DNA of 35,266 nucleotides from Candidatus Diapherotrites archaeon CG08_land_8_20_14_0_20_34_12 (GTDB taxonomy: Archaea; Iainarchaeota; Iainarchaeia; Iainarchaeales; 0-14-0-20-34-12): positions 1-35,266 of the forward strand of contig PEXL01000033.1 of the NCBI GenBank assembly GCA_002779065.1. The letters run 5' to 3'. The translations under genes and the position numbers were made by a program. Position 1 is the stretch's first letter; each line of letters starts with the position of its first letter. Below are positions 23,357 through 31,486 of the stretch, one piece after another. Below the pieces are notes generated by a model that was given only the letters and a program-made list of their open reading frames with translations, was not told the DNA's origin and did not search any database.

Positions 23357-24553
23357 TTAGGAAAGTTTTTCCGAAAAGGTTAATGAAAGCAACAAAATCA
23401 CTTTGCTCAAATCAAGAAGCTGCTTGATTTCAATTGATTCATTATTCTTGTGTGCTTGATGATTCCCTGCACCATAACCAATCGCGTTAATCCCAAAATG
23501 GACTAATCTCCTTGTGTCTGTGCCGCCTGAAAGCCCTATAACTTTTGGCTTAAAGCCCAAGGTTTTAGAAACAGCCTCGCACAATAACCCAACAAGCACA
23601 TTATCCTCGGCTTCTTCAAAAGGCTTTTCATCACTAAGCAGTTTGAACCTGAATTTGCATTTTGATTTTTTGTTTTTTGACGCTATCCTTGAGGCAATTT
23701 TTTTAATTTGGCAAATTATTTTTTTTGGATCCTGATTTGGAAGATACCGTATATCAAGGGTGAATTCACAGCAATCAGGGACAACATTTATCGCAGAACC
23801 CCCCTTTATTGTCCCAATATTTAATGTCGGGCCGGAAAATAACTTTTTGGAAGAATTTTTGTGGCCAAATTTGAAATTCTTTATTTCATTAATTAAAGCA
23901 GAGGCATTTGCAATTGCATTAACCCCTTCTTTGGGGTTGGATGCATGCGCAGCTTTCCCGAATGACATTATCTTTAATCTCAAAATGCCTTTTTCACCTA
24001 TGCTTATTGCCTTCATATTATTGTCAATGTCAAGGACAATTGCATAGTCTGGCATAATCTTTTTTGATTCAAGCAAATACTTCATGCCATATTTTGAACC
24101 ACGCTCTTCGTCTGCTAAAATTGCCAAAGAAATCCTGTATCGCAGGCATTTTTCATATCTTTTCAAAAGCAGAAATGCTAAAATTGCCGAAGCTGCTGGC
24201 CCCTTATTATCCTCAACCCCACGCCCATAAAATTTCCCTTTCTTTTCAACAAGGTTAAATGGATTGGTATTCCAAGATTTTGGATTAGCTGGAACTGTAT
24301 CGGAATGAACTGCAAATAATAATTCCTTTTTGCCTTTTCCGATGGTGGCAACAATATTTGCACGATTTTTTGATTTTGAGAAAATTTTGTATTTTATTTT
24401 TTGCTTTTTGAATATCTTTGCTACTTCATTCACCAATAAAGTTTCATTGCCTGGCGGATTAACTGTGTTGATTGCAATCAAGGTTTTGAGAATACCCTTA
24501 AGCTGACTTTTGTTGCTTTCTGCAAGATTTGGAAGTTCTTTTTCAATAAACAT
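23357..24553 (-). CDS. M20-family metallopeptidase / deacylase (ArgE/DapE-like)
   Basis: The two-domain M20 layout is clear. LFAVHSDTVPA near residue 79 holds the first zinc histidine and the following aspartate. GRGVEDNKGPAAS near 110 has the bridging aspartate, and LADEERGSKYG near 145 the catalytic and zinc glutamates. A dimerisation domain with AHASNPKEGVNAI follows, and GGTDTRR...GYGAGNHQAHKNNE near the end gives the last histidine ligand. Family members cleave N-acyl amino acids, succinyl-diaminopimelate or dipeptides; the substrate cannot be told from sequence alone. The length of 398 residues is typical. No biosynthetic neighbours of arginine or lysine are present. Confidence 0.88.
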   Translation of the reverse strand: MFIEKELPNLAESNKSQLKGILKTLIAINTVNPPGNETLLVNEVAKIFKKQKIKYKIFSKSKNRANIVATIGKGKKELLFAVHSDTVPANPKSWNTNPFNLVEKKGKFYGRGVEDNKGPAASAILAFLLLKRYEKCLRYRISLAILADEERGSKYGMKYLLESKKIMPDYAIVLDIDNNMKAISIGEKGILRLKIMSFGKAAHASNPKEGVNAIANASALINEIKNFKFGHKNSSKKLFSGPTLNIGTIKGGSAINVVPDCCEFTLDIRYLPNQDPKKIICQIKKIASRIASKNKKSKCKFRFKLLSDEKPFEEAEDNVLVGLLCEAVSKTLGFKPKVIGLSGGTDTRRLVHFGINAIGYGAGNHQAHKNNESIEIKQLLDLSKVILLLSLTFSEKLS

Positions 24554-24657
24554 AAGAAAATAAGGTTAAAAAAATTTAAAAATGCACGATCTCGGCTTTT
24601 TTAGACAAACGCAATGATTTTAAAAGTAACATTCTACTTAAAGTTAGAGGGGAAATT

Positions 24658-25893
24658 ATGGAAAAACACAAAAAAACACGTGAGAAAAAAGGGAAAAAAG
24701 GATTCAATTTAGATTTGAAAGATAAAAATACACAGTTCATTCTTGTTGGAATTTTTATAATTGCTGTTTTAGCAGTAATGGGCACTATCCTTATGTCAAA
24801 TATGCAAAATGCCCAAAAGGAAGTAAAACCTGAAGAGGTTGTGCAGACTGCGGCAAAAATACAATTTATTGAAGTAACATTAAGCGACTGTAAAACAAAT
24901 AAATGTTTTTCACTTCAGAGTTTAGAAACTGCAATAAAAAATACTGATAAAAATGCAGAATATGAAACAAAGACTGTTTTGTATGATACTGAGGAAGGAA
25001 AAGCGCTTGTTGAGAAATACAACTTGGCAAAATTGCCGGCTTTAATCATAAGCGGAGATATTTCAAAGGTAAAGGATTTGGAAACACAGTGGTTAGCAGC
25101 ACAATTAGGGACAAAGGAAAGCGATAATTCTTTAGTATTAAGAAGTGTCCCGAATATCAGCTATGATTTAGGGAAGAAAAAATATTTAGGGCAAGTAACA
25201 ATGACTACATTAAGTTTTGATGAATGCAAAGAATGTGCAGAAGTTCCAAAAGCCGAGAATTTTGGCTTATTAGTTCCCCCAGTAACAATTGTTGAAAATA
25301 AGAAAGTAAATGCAACAACAGATGAAGGAAAACAATTAATACAGAAATATAGCATTACGGCTGTTCCTACTGTAATTCTGTCAAAGGAGATTGCAGAATA
25401 TGATGCCTTAATGCCTACAATGGGTGAATTGGGGACTGCTGAAAGTGATGGTTCTTTTGTTTTCAGGGAACAAGGATTAAATCCAGTATATTTTAGCATA
25501 AAGGAGAATAGATTGGTTGGATATGTAAGTGCATTTTATATAATTGATTCTAATTGCACTACTTGTCCTACAGCCTCTGACCTAAATACTGCATTAACCG
25601 CGGCATTTGGTTTCAAAGTAATTGAAAATAAATATGCAGATGTAAGAGAACCAACAAACCTGAATACAGTATTAAGTTGGGGCATTACAAAAGTACCTGC
25701 TGTTGTTTATGTTGGGGATATGAATGCCTATTTTATAGTAAAGAAACTTTGGTCAAACTTAGGAATAATAAATGGGGACAAATATATCCTCACAAATATG
25801 GATTTCCTAAATGGAATGCAATATGAGGACCTAAACACCTTGCCTAAGAATACAGCAGTAAATGTTGGTGAATTAGTAGTAAATACCACCTAG
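24658..25893 (+). CDS. Membrane-anchored protein with three thioredoxin-like domains
   Basis: A lysine-rich cytoplasmic tail is followed by one helix (FILVGIFIIAVLAVMGTIL, residues about 23-41), then three outside domains of about 110-120 residues. Each has a cysteine pair near its start (DCKTNKC, ECKEC, NCTTC) and a later hydrophobic strand with proline at the thioredoxin cis-Pro position (KLPALII, AVPTVIL, KVPAVVY). The pairs differ from classical CxxC: C-x4-C, C-x2-C and C-x2-C. This resembles extracytoplasmic redox or folding proteins, but I recognise no named family. A GAGGGG Shine-Dalgarno precedes the ATG and a strong terminator follows. Confidence 0.68.
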   Translation: MEKHKKTREKKGKKGFNLDLKDKNTQFILVGIFIIAVLAVMGTILMSNMQNAQKEVKPEEVVQTAAKIQFIEVTLSDCKTNKCFSLQSLETAIKNTDKNAEYETKTVLYDTEEGKALVEKYNLAKLPALIISGDISKVKDLETQWLAAQLGTKESDNSLVLRSVPNISYDLGKKKYLGQVTMTTLSFDECKECAEVPKAENFGLLVPPVTIVENKKVNATTDEGKQLIQKYSITAVPTVILSKEIAEYDALMPTMGELGTAESDGSFVFREQGLNPVYFSIKENRLVGYVSAFYIIDSNCTTCPTASDLNTALTAAFGFKVIENKYADVREPTNLNTVLSWGITKVPAVVYVGDMNAYFIVKKLWSNLGIINGDKYILTNMDFLNGMQYEDLNTLPKNTAVNVGELVVNTT

Positions 25894-25905
25894 GGCGTAT
25901 ATCAA

Positions 25906-25942
25906 AAATAAGGCGAAATCGCCTTATTTCCTTATTTTTTAT
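25906..25942 (+). terminator. Intrinsic-type terminator
   Basis: AAATAAGGCG at 25906-25915 and CGCCTTATTT at 25920-25929 are perfect ten-base inverted repeats with an AAAT loop, followed by a T-rich tail. It lies 13 bases after the stop codon of the thioredoxin-like protein. Confidence 0.7.
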
Positions 25943-26014
25943 CATATTCAGCCCATTTTAGCATAATTTAGGCATTAAGAATGATTTTTAAACTTTTTAG
26001 AGTTAATAAGTAAT

Positions 26015-26266
26015 ATGGAACTAAAGATTGACAGCAATCTAAGCACAGTACTTTTGGCTATTGCTGTGCTTTATGCGCTATTTGTTACAGGGGCACTTGG
26101 GAAGATTGGAATATTGTTAAGCGGAATAACATATTCCACCTTTCAAGGAGTAGACGCAATGCTAATTGTTTTCCTGATAATAGCTGCAATTGCAATATTT
26201 TATATGAGTAAAAATAAATCAGTTACTTCACATGAAGAACATCACGAGTATTCTGAACACCATTGA
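26015..26266 (+). CDS. Small two-helix membrane protein with a histidine-rich tail
   Basis: The 83-residue protein has two hydrophobic helices (about 11-37 and 47-66) and a C-terminal tail with seven histidines among acidic residues (HEEHHEYSEHH). The tail could bind a divalent metal. The family is unknown. It is a single-gene unit between terminators and promoter-like AT DNA. The reading frame, hydrophobic pattern and isolated position support a real gene, but its function is not visible. Confidence 0.58.
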   Translation: MELKIDSNLSTVLLAIAVLYALFVTGALGKIGILLSGITYSTFQGVDAMLIVFLIIAAIAIFYMSKNKSVTSHEEHHEYSEHH

Positions 26267-26371
26267 TCTGAAATCTAATTAAGTTAAAAATGGTGGAAGG
26301 CATATAATTAATATAAGAATATTGGAAAATAAATTAAGTAACAAATCATAAAAAGGAATGATAGTGAGCAT

Positions 26372-26926
26372 TTGGGATTAAGCAAAAGGCCTTCAAGAAG
26401 GCCAAACAAAGATGCTGGAAAAAGAGCGGCTGTTTTTTCTGTAAGAAAAGGGCTTGTTTTTGAAACTCAGGATATTGAGATGAATGGAAACTTAAGGCAA
26501 GACTTATTCAGGGATAGAATCCCTTTTGGGGTAAGGAGAAAGGCGGTTAATGCAAAGGCTATTTTAGATCATAGAGAAGCAATTCAGTGGGACGATATTC
26601 ATTTCTTAAAAAAACCGCTGGATGAAGGGGACATTGTAATGGTAAATTGGTGCCCTATAAAAGTTGGCAGAATAGAACGTAGTGAATTTATTGCGGTTGT
26701 TGAAAAAAATGATTCTAATCAAATAACACTAAGGCCTACCCATTATCTAAACACCAAACACAGATATGGTCTTGAGGAAAATGTATTTAGGATTATCAAT
26801 CCTGAAGAAAGAAGATCAGTAACAAAACGCAAAGGCTCTAATAGTTACATGCGCCCAATTGCAATAAGGGCAAGGGCAAGTACTGGCAGAAAAAATTTAA
26901 GAAGCCTTGAAAAGCCGAGAAAATAA
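26372..26926 (+). CDS. Basic hypothetical protein of unknown function
   Basis: I do not recognise a family. The N-terminus (SKRPSRRPNKDAGKR) and C-terminus (RARASTGRKNLRSLEKPRK) are very basic and probably disordered. The middle (residues about 60-140) has alternating beta-strand sequence with EGDIVMVNWCPIKVGRI, which resembles a small beta-barrel. This suggests nucleic-acid or ribosome binding. The start is uncertain: the frame opens at TTG 26372, the nearest AAAGG lies 15 bases upstream, and an ATG at 26358 is out of frame with a short reading. It precedes the SufS-like gene by 51 bases. Confidence 0.6.
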   Translation: MGLSKRPSRRPNKDAGKRAAVFSVRKGLVFETQDIEMNGNLRQDLFRDRIPFGVRRKAVNAKAILDHREAIQWDDIHFLKKPLDEGDIVMVNWCPIKVGRIERSEFIAVVEKNDSNQITLRPTHYLNTKHRYGLEENVFRIINPEERRSVTKRKGSNSYMRPIAIRARASTGRKNLRSLEKPRK

Positions 26927-26977
26927 AAACAAATGCAGAACTGCAGTTTATAAAAACCCAATTAGGCTACTTACAGT

Positions 26978-28183
26978 ATGAATGTTGAAAAAATTCGGCA
27001 GGATTTTGAAATTCTAAAAAAAGGAATTATCTACTTTGATAATGCCTGCATGACATTAAGGCCAAATCAGGTTGTTGAAGAAATTTCCAGATATTATAAA
27101 GAATTTCCCTCATGCTCCGGCAGATCGAATCATCAGCTTGCAATAAAAGCAACTGAGGAATTTGAAAATGCACGCGACAAGATAAGGCATTTCATAAATG
27201 CAAAATCCTCTGATGAAATTATACTTACAAAGAATACAACTGAAGCAATAAATATTGTTGCAAACTCCTTCAGGTTTGAAAACGGAAAGGCGGTTGTTTC
27301 AAGCGACCGAGAGCATAATTCAAATTTAGTACCTTGGCAGTTTTTGGAAAAGAAAAAAGGGATTAAACATATAATAGTAGAGCCTGATGCAAATGAAGAA
27401 TTCTCCATGCAGAATTTTGAGAATGCATTGCAGAAAAATAAAACTCAGTTAGTTGCGATTCAACATTCTAGCAATATTGATGGGTATATTTTGCCGATTG
27501 AAAAGATAATCAAAGTAGCGCATGATTTTGATGCTTATGTTTTGGTTGATGCTGCTCAGGGAGCACCTCATTCAAAGATTGATGTAAAAAAACTTGATGT
27601 TGATTTCTTGGCTTTTTCAGGGCATAAAGCTTGCGGCCCTTCAGGGACAGGCTGCCTTTATGGAAAAAAAGAATTGCTGGAAAATATGGATCCATTTATG
27701 GTTGGCGGGCATACTGTTTACAATTCAACATACACAACAGCTGAATTTGAAAATGTTCCTACAAAGTTTGAAGCAGGATTGCAGGATGTTGCAGGCATGC
27801 TTGGATTTGGAAAAGCCTGTGAATATCTTGAAAAGATTGGATTGCAGGATATTGAAGAGCATGAAAGAAAATTGAACAAAATAATTACAGAAAGATTATC
27901 TGGAATTGAAGGTTTGAATATTATCGGGGTAAAGGATTGGGAAAAGAAATGCGGAATCACAAGTTTCAATGTAAAAGGAATGGACATCTTTGACATTGCG
28001 ATACTACTTGACAATACAAAAAAGATTGCAATAAGGGCAGGGATGCATTGTGCACATTCCTGGTTCAACAAACACAATCTTAAGGGTTCAGCAAGAGCTT
28101 CATTGTACTTTTACAATACAGAAGAAGAAGCAAAAATCTTCTGTGATGAATTGGAAGAAATTGTTAAAACACTAAATAAATAG
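26978..28183 (+). CDS. SufS/CsdA-type cysteine desulfurase (class V aminotransferase)
   Basis: This PLP enzyme removes sulfur from cysteine and holds it as a persulfide for iron-sulfur cluster or thiolation pathways. PLP-contacting residues are present: TKNTTEAIN near 84-92, DREHNSN near 110-116, VDAAQG at 190-195, and SGHKACGP with the Schiff-base lysine K217. The persulfide cysteine is C358 in IRAGMHCAHSW. The longer C-terminal active loop and the RxGxHCA motif place it in the SufS group rather than IscS. No sufBCD or scaffold gene is in the window. It lies between two small basic hypothetical proteins on the same strand. Length 401 is normal. Confidence 0.9.
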   Translation: MNVEKIRQDFEILKKGIIYFDNACMTLRPNQVVEEISRYYKEFPSCSGRSNHQLAIKATEEFENARDKIRHFINAKSSDEIILTKNTTEAINIVANSFRFENGKAVVSSDREHNSNLVPWQFLEKKKGIKHIIVEPDANEEFSMQNFENALQKNKTQLVAIQHSSNIDGYILPIEKIIKVAHDFDAYVLVDAAQGAPHSKIDVKKLDVDFLAFSGHKACGPSGTGCLYGKKELLENMDPFMVGGHTVYNSTYTTAEFENVPTKFEAGLQDVAGMLGFGKACEYLEKIGLQDIEEHERKLNKIITERLSGIEGLNIIGVKDWEKKCGITSFNVKGMDIFDIAILLDNTKKIAIRAGMHCAHSWFNKHNLKGSARASLYFYNTEEEAKIFCDELEEIVKTLNK

Positions 28184-28232
28184 CACTATTTTTATTCTTT
28201 GGGATCTTTATTTATTATTGGTGATATCTACT

Positions 28233-28619
28233 ATGCCAACTCCAAAAAAACCTGCACAAAAACCAAGGAAAGTAAATAAGGGGCCTGCATCAAGAAGCCT
28301 TCTTGGGAGAATTAAGCCGAAAAATAGGTTTGGGATTAGGCCATTTGACCAGCGAGCTTTACGAGCACATTTTAATGAATATAACTCTGATGCAATCCTG
28401 CCCAACACTGAGATTGGGAAAGCAATACGTAAACTTTTGAGGGTAAGGAACGATGATAAGGTAGAAGTATCTAGTGCAGTTTACTCTACAACACTTGGCG
28501 GGATGACTTACTTAGTTTTTGAGGTAAATAGCAATTCGAGAGAAGGGCTAATATATTTTAGTCTTCCTAAAGATCATAAAAGTGGATTATTTAATATAAT
28601 TAGGAAAGAATACCCTTAG
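28233..28619 (+). CDS. Small basic hypothetical protein
   Basis: The ATG at 28233 is supported by GGTGAT at 28220-28225, a textbook archaeal Shine-Dalgarno seven bases away, against the in-frame TTG at 28218. The 128-residue protein has a basic, proline-rich N-terminus (PTPKKPAQKPRKVNK) and a mixed alpha/beta C-terminal part. I recognise no family. With the gene at 26372 it brackets the cysteine desulfurase; both have basic tails that suggest RNA, DNA or ribosome contact. It is convergent with the next permease gene across 11 bases. Confidence 0.65.
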   Translation: MPTPKKPAQKPRKVNKGPASRSLLGRIKPKNRFGIRPFDQRALRAHFNEYNSDAILPNTEIGKAIRKLLRVRNDDKVEVSSAVYSTTLGGMTYLVFEVNSNSREGLIYFSLPKDHKSGLFNIIRKEYP

Positions 28620-28630
28620 AGCAATAGTAA

Positions 28631-29767
28631 CTACTCAGCAATCAGGACAGTAACAGGGTCTAATTTTGAAGCAACATACGCAGGATATATTCCTGAAATC
28701 AGGCCAATTACAACAGCAAACAATACTGCCTGATAGATCAAACCAGGGCTAATCAAAATACTTACGTTAAATGCTGCTGAAATGGTACTTGATGCTAAAT
28801 AACCAAAAATTATTCCAGAAATAGAACCTATTGCAGAAATCATTGCTGATTCCATAAGAATCATTGTTACAATATCTGAAGAAGACCAACCTGTTGCTTT
28901 TAATGTGCCTATTTCTTTGAAGCGTTCTGTTACGCTCATCAGCATTGTATTCAGTATTGCAATCCCTGCAACAAGCACGGCAATGCTGGCAATAATAATC
29001 ACTAACAATCTTAAAGTGTCAATAATCCCGGCCAATTGATTTGAAAAGGAGCTGGCTGAAACTGCTTTTAATTTTTCCCCAAATTTAAAATTGATTAATT
29101 TTGCTGTTTGTTTATCCTTTGAAGGATCAACTAATTCTAAGGTAAATTGGCCAACCTTGTCTTGGGAATAATTATTCAATTCAGTAAGGTCATCCAAGGA
29201 CATTAAAATGGACGAATTTAACAGGCTTGAACCGGTTTCATACACCCCAACAATTTCAAATTTTTTACCGTTTATTTTTATGTTATTGCCCAGGAATTTA
29301 TTTAATTGATCCATCAATTCATTGCCAACAACAACCTTGCCATTATCTGAACCAGTTAAGGATCTTCCTTTGATGACTTTTCCGCCATATCCTGCAGCAG
29401 TATTGATTTTACTTTTAGAATAATCACTGCCAATAAGCCGTACTGATGAAAAACCAAATGCAACTGATTTTCCTTCAATTGTTTTTGCTAAAGTCATGCG
29501 GGTAGGAATAACTGTTTTTACATTAGGGATAGCTGATAATTTTGATTCATAACTTTTATCTATCTCTGAAAATAACGGGCCCATAGCCCCTTTTTCATAG
29601 ACTGTAATGCCTTGCATCTGGCTTATTGCGCCTTGTATCTCGAAGGATAAGCCATCTATAATTGAAACTAATGCTATTACTGAAGCTATTCCCAAGGCAA
29701 TTCCTAAGATGCATAAAGCAGTCCTTAGCTTGTGCCTAAAAAGGTTCAAAAAAGCAATTTTTAACAT
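28631..29767 (-). CDS. Orphan MacB/FtsX-type permease
   Basis: This 378-residue protein is a clear paralogue of the permease at 10103-11245: the same start (LNLFRHKLRTALCILGI), the same extracytoplasmic domain size, and the same coupling motif NTMLMSVTERFKEIGTLKATGWS. It ends in ISGIYPAYVASKLDPV. No ATPase gene is beside it. It may share the ATPase encoded at 11246 or one elsewhere. An AGGTTA/TAACCT inverted repeat at 29776-29792 lies just upstream of its start and could be an operator. Confidence 0.88.
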   Translation of the reverse strand: MLKIAFLNLFRHKLRTALCILGIALGIASVIALVSIIDGLSFEIQGAISQMQGITVYEKGAMGPLFSEIDKSYESKLSAIPNVKTVIPTRMTLAKTIEGKSVAFGFSSVRLIGSDYSKSKINTAAGYGGKVIKGRSLTGSDNGKVVVGNELMDQLNKFLGNNIKINGKKFEIVGVYETGSSLLNSSILMSLDDLTELNNYSQDKVGQFTLELVDPSKDKQTAKLINFKFGEKLKAVSASSFSNQLAGIIDTLRLLVIIIASIAVLVAGIAILNTMLMSVTERFKEIGTLKATGWSSSDIVTMILMESAMISAIGSISGIIFGYLASSTISAAFNVSILISPGLIYQAVLFAVVIGLISGIYPAYVASKLDPVTVLIAE

Positions 29768-29850
29768 TAAATCACAGGTTATCTTTTAACCTTAAATTAC
29801 TTGTTGTTTAATTCAAAAATTTCATTTTACAATAACATTATTAAACTATC

Positions 29851-29872
29851 ACTTTAATTATATAATTAAAGT
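29851..29872. promoter_or_regulatory. 22-bp perfect palindrome at the thiol-operon promoter
   Basis: ACTTTAATTATATAATTAAAGT at 29851-29872 is described by its halves ACTTTAATTAT and ATAATTAAAGT, which are exact reverse complements. It contains the likely TATA box 41 bases before the ATG at 29913, so a dimeric regulator bound there would block transcription factor access. The Shine-Dalgarno AAGGTG lies at 29902-29907. Confidence 0.5.
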
Positions 29873-29912
29873 CTATTTTTAAGGATTAAAACAAATGGGG
29901 TAAGGTGTTATA

Positions 29913-31076
29913 ATGAGTGAAGACGTAAAAAAAACAGAAAACAAAGAAGTAAAAAAAATTAAAATAGAGATTACCCCAATGATCGCAGGATTATTGGCAG
30001 TGGTTCTTATCGTTGGATTACTTGTAGGAACTGGAATAGGATTTATGATTAAACCAAATCAAGAAGTACAAATTCCACAAGACCAAAATAAGGGATTGAG
30101 TGAAGAAGCATTAAAAGAAAAAGTAGTAAAATATTTGAATGACAATCTTCTTGAAGCTCAGGGGGTAACAGGAAGTGTAAATAAAATGGAAAAATTTAGT
30201 GATAATCTTTATTCGATAACATTAGATTTGAAAAAAGATGGGAATGTATTACAGCAGGCATCTTTGTATGTTACATTGGATGGTGAAGAAGTAATTATTG
30301 GGAATATTTTGAAAACATCCGAACCATTGCCAAAAGCAAATGAAACAGCAGATCAGGCAGATGCAAAACCTCAAGAATTGCCAAAGACTGACAAGCCAAA
30401 TGTAAAATTATTTGTAATGAGTTATTGCCCATACGGGCAGGAAGCTGAAACCGGCCTTAAACCATTACTTGCAACATTAAAAGATAGTGTCGACTTTGAA
30501 ACACATTTTGTAATATATGACAACTATTGTGGATATGGCATATTATGCAAGGCAACTGATGAACAGAAAACGCAAGGATATACTGAAGATGCATCACAGA
30601 AAGCAAAATATTGTTTAGATGCTGACCAGAATATTCCACAGTATTGCTCAATGCATGGAGTAAATGAAGTAAATGAAGATGCAAGGCAGATGGTAATCCT
30701 AAAATATTTCAAGGATAAATGGTGGGATTATGTTACCTATGTCAATGCAAATACCACAACAGCAGACATTGAAGTAAAATGGAAGGAAGCTGCTGCTTCA
30801 GTTGGATTAGATGCAAACAAGATACAAGAATATTATAATAACGAAGCACTTGATCTGTTAAATACAGAAATAGCTTTAAGTGAAAAATATGGGGCACAAG
30901 GGTCGCCAACATTGATAATAAATGATACAGACTATGCTTTGCAGAACCTTAGTACTGCAACATTCCAGGCTGCAGTTTGTTCAGCATTCAATACACAACC
31001 TGCTACCTGCAGCCAAGAAGTAACAGCAGGCACAACAGGAACAGCAACTACAACTGGCGGATGCGGGGCATCTTAA
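29913..31076 (+). CDS. Membrane-anchored DsbA-like thioredoxin-fold protein
   Basis: A charged N-terminal tail, one membrane helix (about 23-45), a small mixed domain (about 60-140), a linker, and then a thioredoxin-fold domain starting at KLFVMSYCPYGQEAE (residues 165-179). The active-site motif is CPYG (C172), not CxxC, so it has a single N-terminal active-site cysteine. Further cysteines lie in NYCGYGILCK and YCSMHG, and GSPTLIINDT near 330 supplies the cis-proline. The C-terminus ends in TGGCGAS, with a cysteine four residues from the end. It probably acts in disulfide or thiol chemistry outside the membrane. A glutaredoxin-like gene follows nine bases after its stop codon. Confidence 0.75.
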   Translation: MSEDVKKTENKEVKKIKIEITPMIAGLLAVVLIVGLLVGTGIGFMIKPNQEVQIPQDQNKGLSEEALKEKVVKYLNDNLLEAQGVTGSVNKMEKFSDNLYSITLDLKKDGNVLQQASLYVTLDGEEVIIGNILKTSEPLPKANETADQADAKPQELPKTDKPNVKLFVMSYCPYGQEAETGLKPLLATLKDSVDFETHFVIYDNYCGYGILCKATDEQKTQGYTEDASQKAKYCLDADQNIPQYCSMHGVNEVNEDARQMVILKYFKDKWWDYVTYVNANTTTADIEVKWKEAAASVGLDANKIQEYYNNEALDLLNTEIALSEKYGAQGSPTLIINDTDYALQNLSTATFQAAVCSAFNTQPATCSQEVTAGTTGTATTTGGCGAS

Positions 31077-31085
31077 GGTGAATGA

Positions 31086-31319
31086 ATGGTTAAAGTGATT
31101 ATCTATTCTACGCCAACATGCCCTTTCTGTGAATTGGTAAAAAAATTCCTTAAAGAGAATAATATAAAATATACGGAAATAAATCTGGCAAAGAATAAAG
31201 AAAAATTAAAGGAAATGATTACCAAGAGCGGACAGACCGGGGTCCCGGTTGTGGACATTGATGGCAAGATAATTCAGGGATTTAACAAAGTTGAAATGAA
31301 AAAAGCCCTGCATTTATAA
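31086..31319 (+). CDS. Glutaredoxin-like protein
   Basis: The 77-residue protein is a minimal glutaredoxin: YSTPTCPFCELV with CPFC active site at residues 12-15, the TGVPVVDIDGKII strand with cis-proline near 56-68, and a final helix. It resembles archaeal NrdH/glutaredoxin-like electron carriers. It has no signal or membrane helix and so is cytosolic. It follows the anchored DsbA-like gene by nine bases and is likely co-transcribed, with a strong terminator after it. Confidence 0.87.
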   Translation: MVKVIIYSTPTCPFCELVKKFLKENNIKYTEINLAKNKEKLKEMITKSGQTGVPVVDIDGKIIQGFNKVEMKKALHL

Positions 31320-31348
31320 GGGCTTTTCTTTTTTTATTTTTTTTATAT
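31301..31348 (+). terminator. Intrinsic-type terminator of the thiol operon
   Basis: AAAAGCCCT at 31301-31309 pairs with AGGGCTTTT at 31319-31327, followed by a run of T. The first arm lies within the last codons of the glutaredoxin-like gene. Confidence 0.7.
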
Positions 31349-31426
31349 TTTATGGCACAGCAAAATACCTAATAGTTCTAATTCCTTTGGCTTTTTGGCT
31401 GTTTTCAGAATATTACTGATAGCAGA

Positions 31427-31439
31427 AAATATATAAATC
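31427..31439 (+). promoter_or_regulatory. TATA box of the KaiC-V4R-UbiA operon
   Basis: AAAATATATAAAT lies so that transcription would begin near 31458, about 29 bases before the TTG start at 31487. A GGTGAT Shine-Dalgarno at 31477-31482 then fits that leader and decides against the in-frame TTG at 31457. Confidence 0.5.
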
Positions 31440-31486
31440 AGATTGCCATTAATCTATTGAAGAATGCGATTTTGGTGGTGATTAGG

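Noticed and set aside
26358..26381. ATG at 26358 as the start of the basic hypothetical protein
   Set aside because: It is in a different frame and meets a stop after seven codons.
31457..31486. TTG at 31457 as the start of the KaiC-like protein
   Set aside because: It would put the Shine-Dalgarno inside the gene and add ten residues unlike the family start; the TTG at 31487 fits the GGTGAT site.
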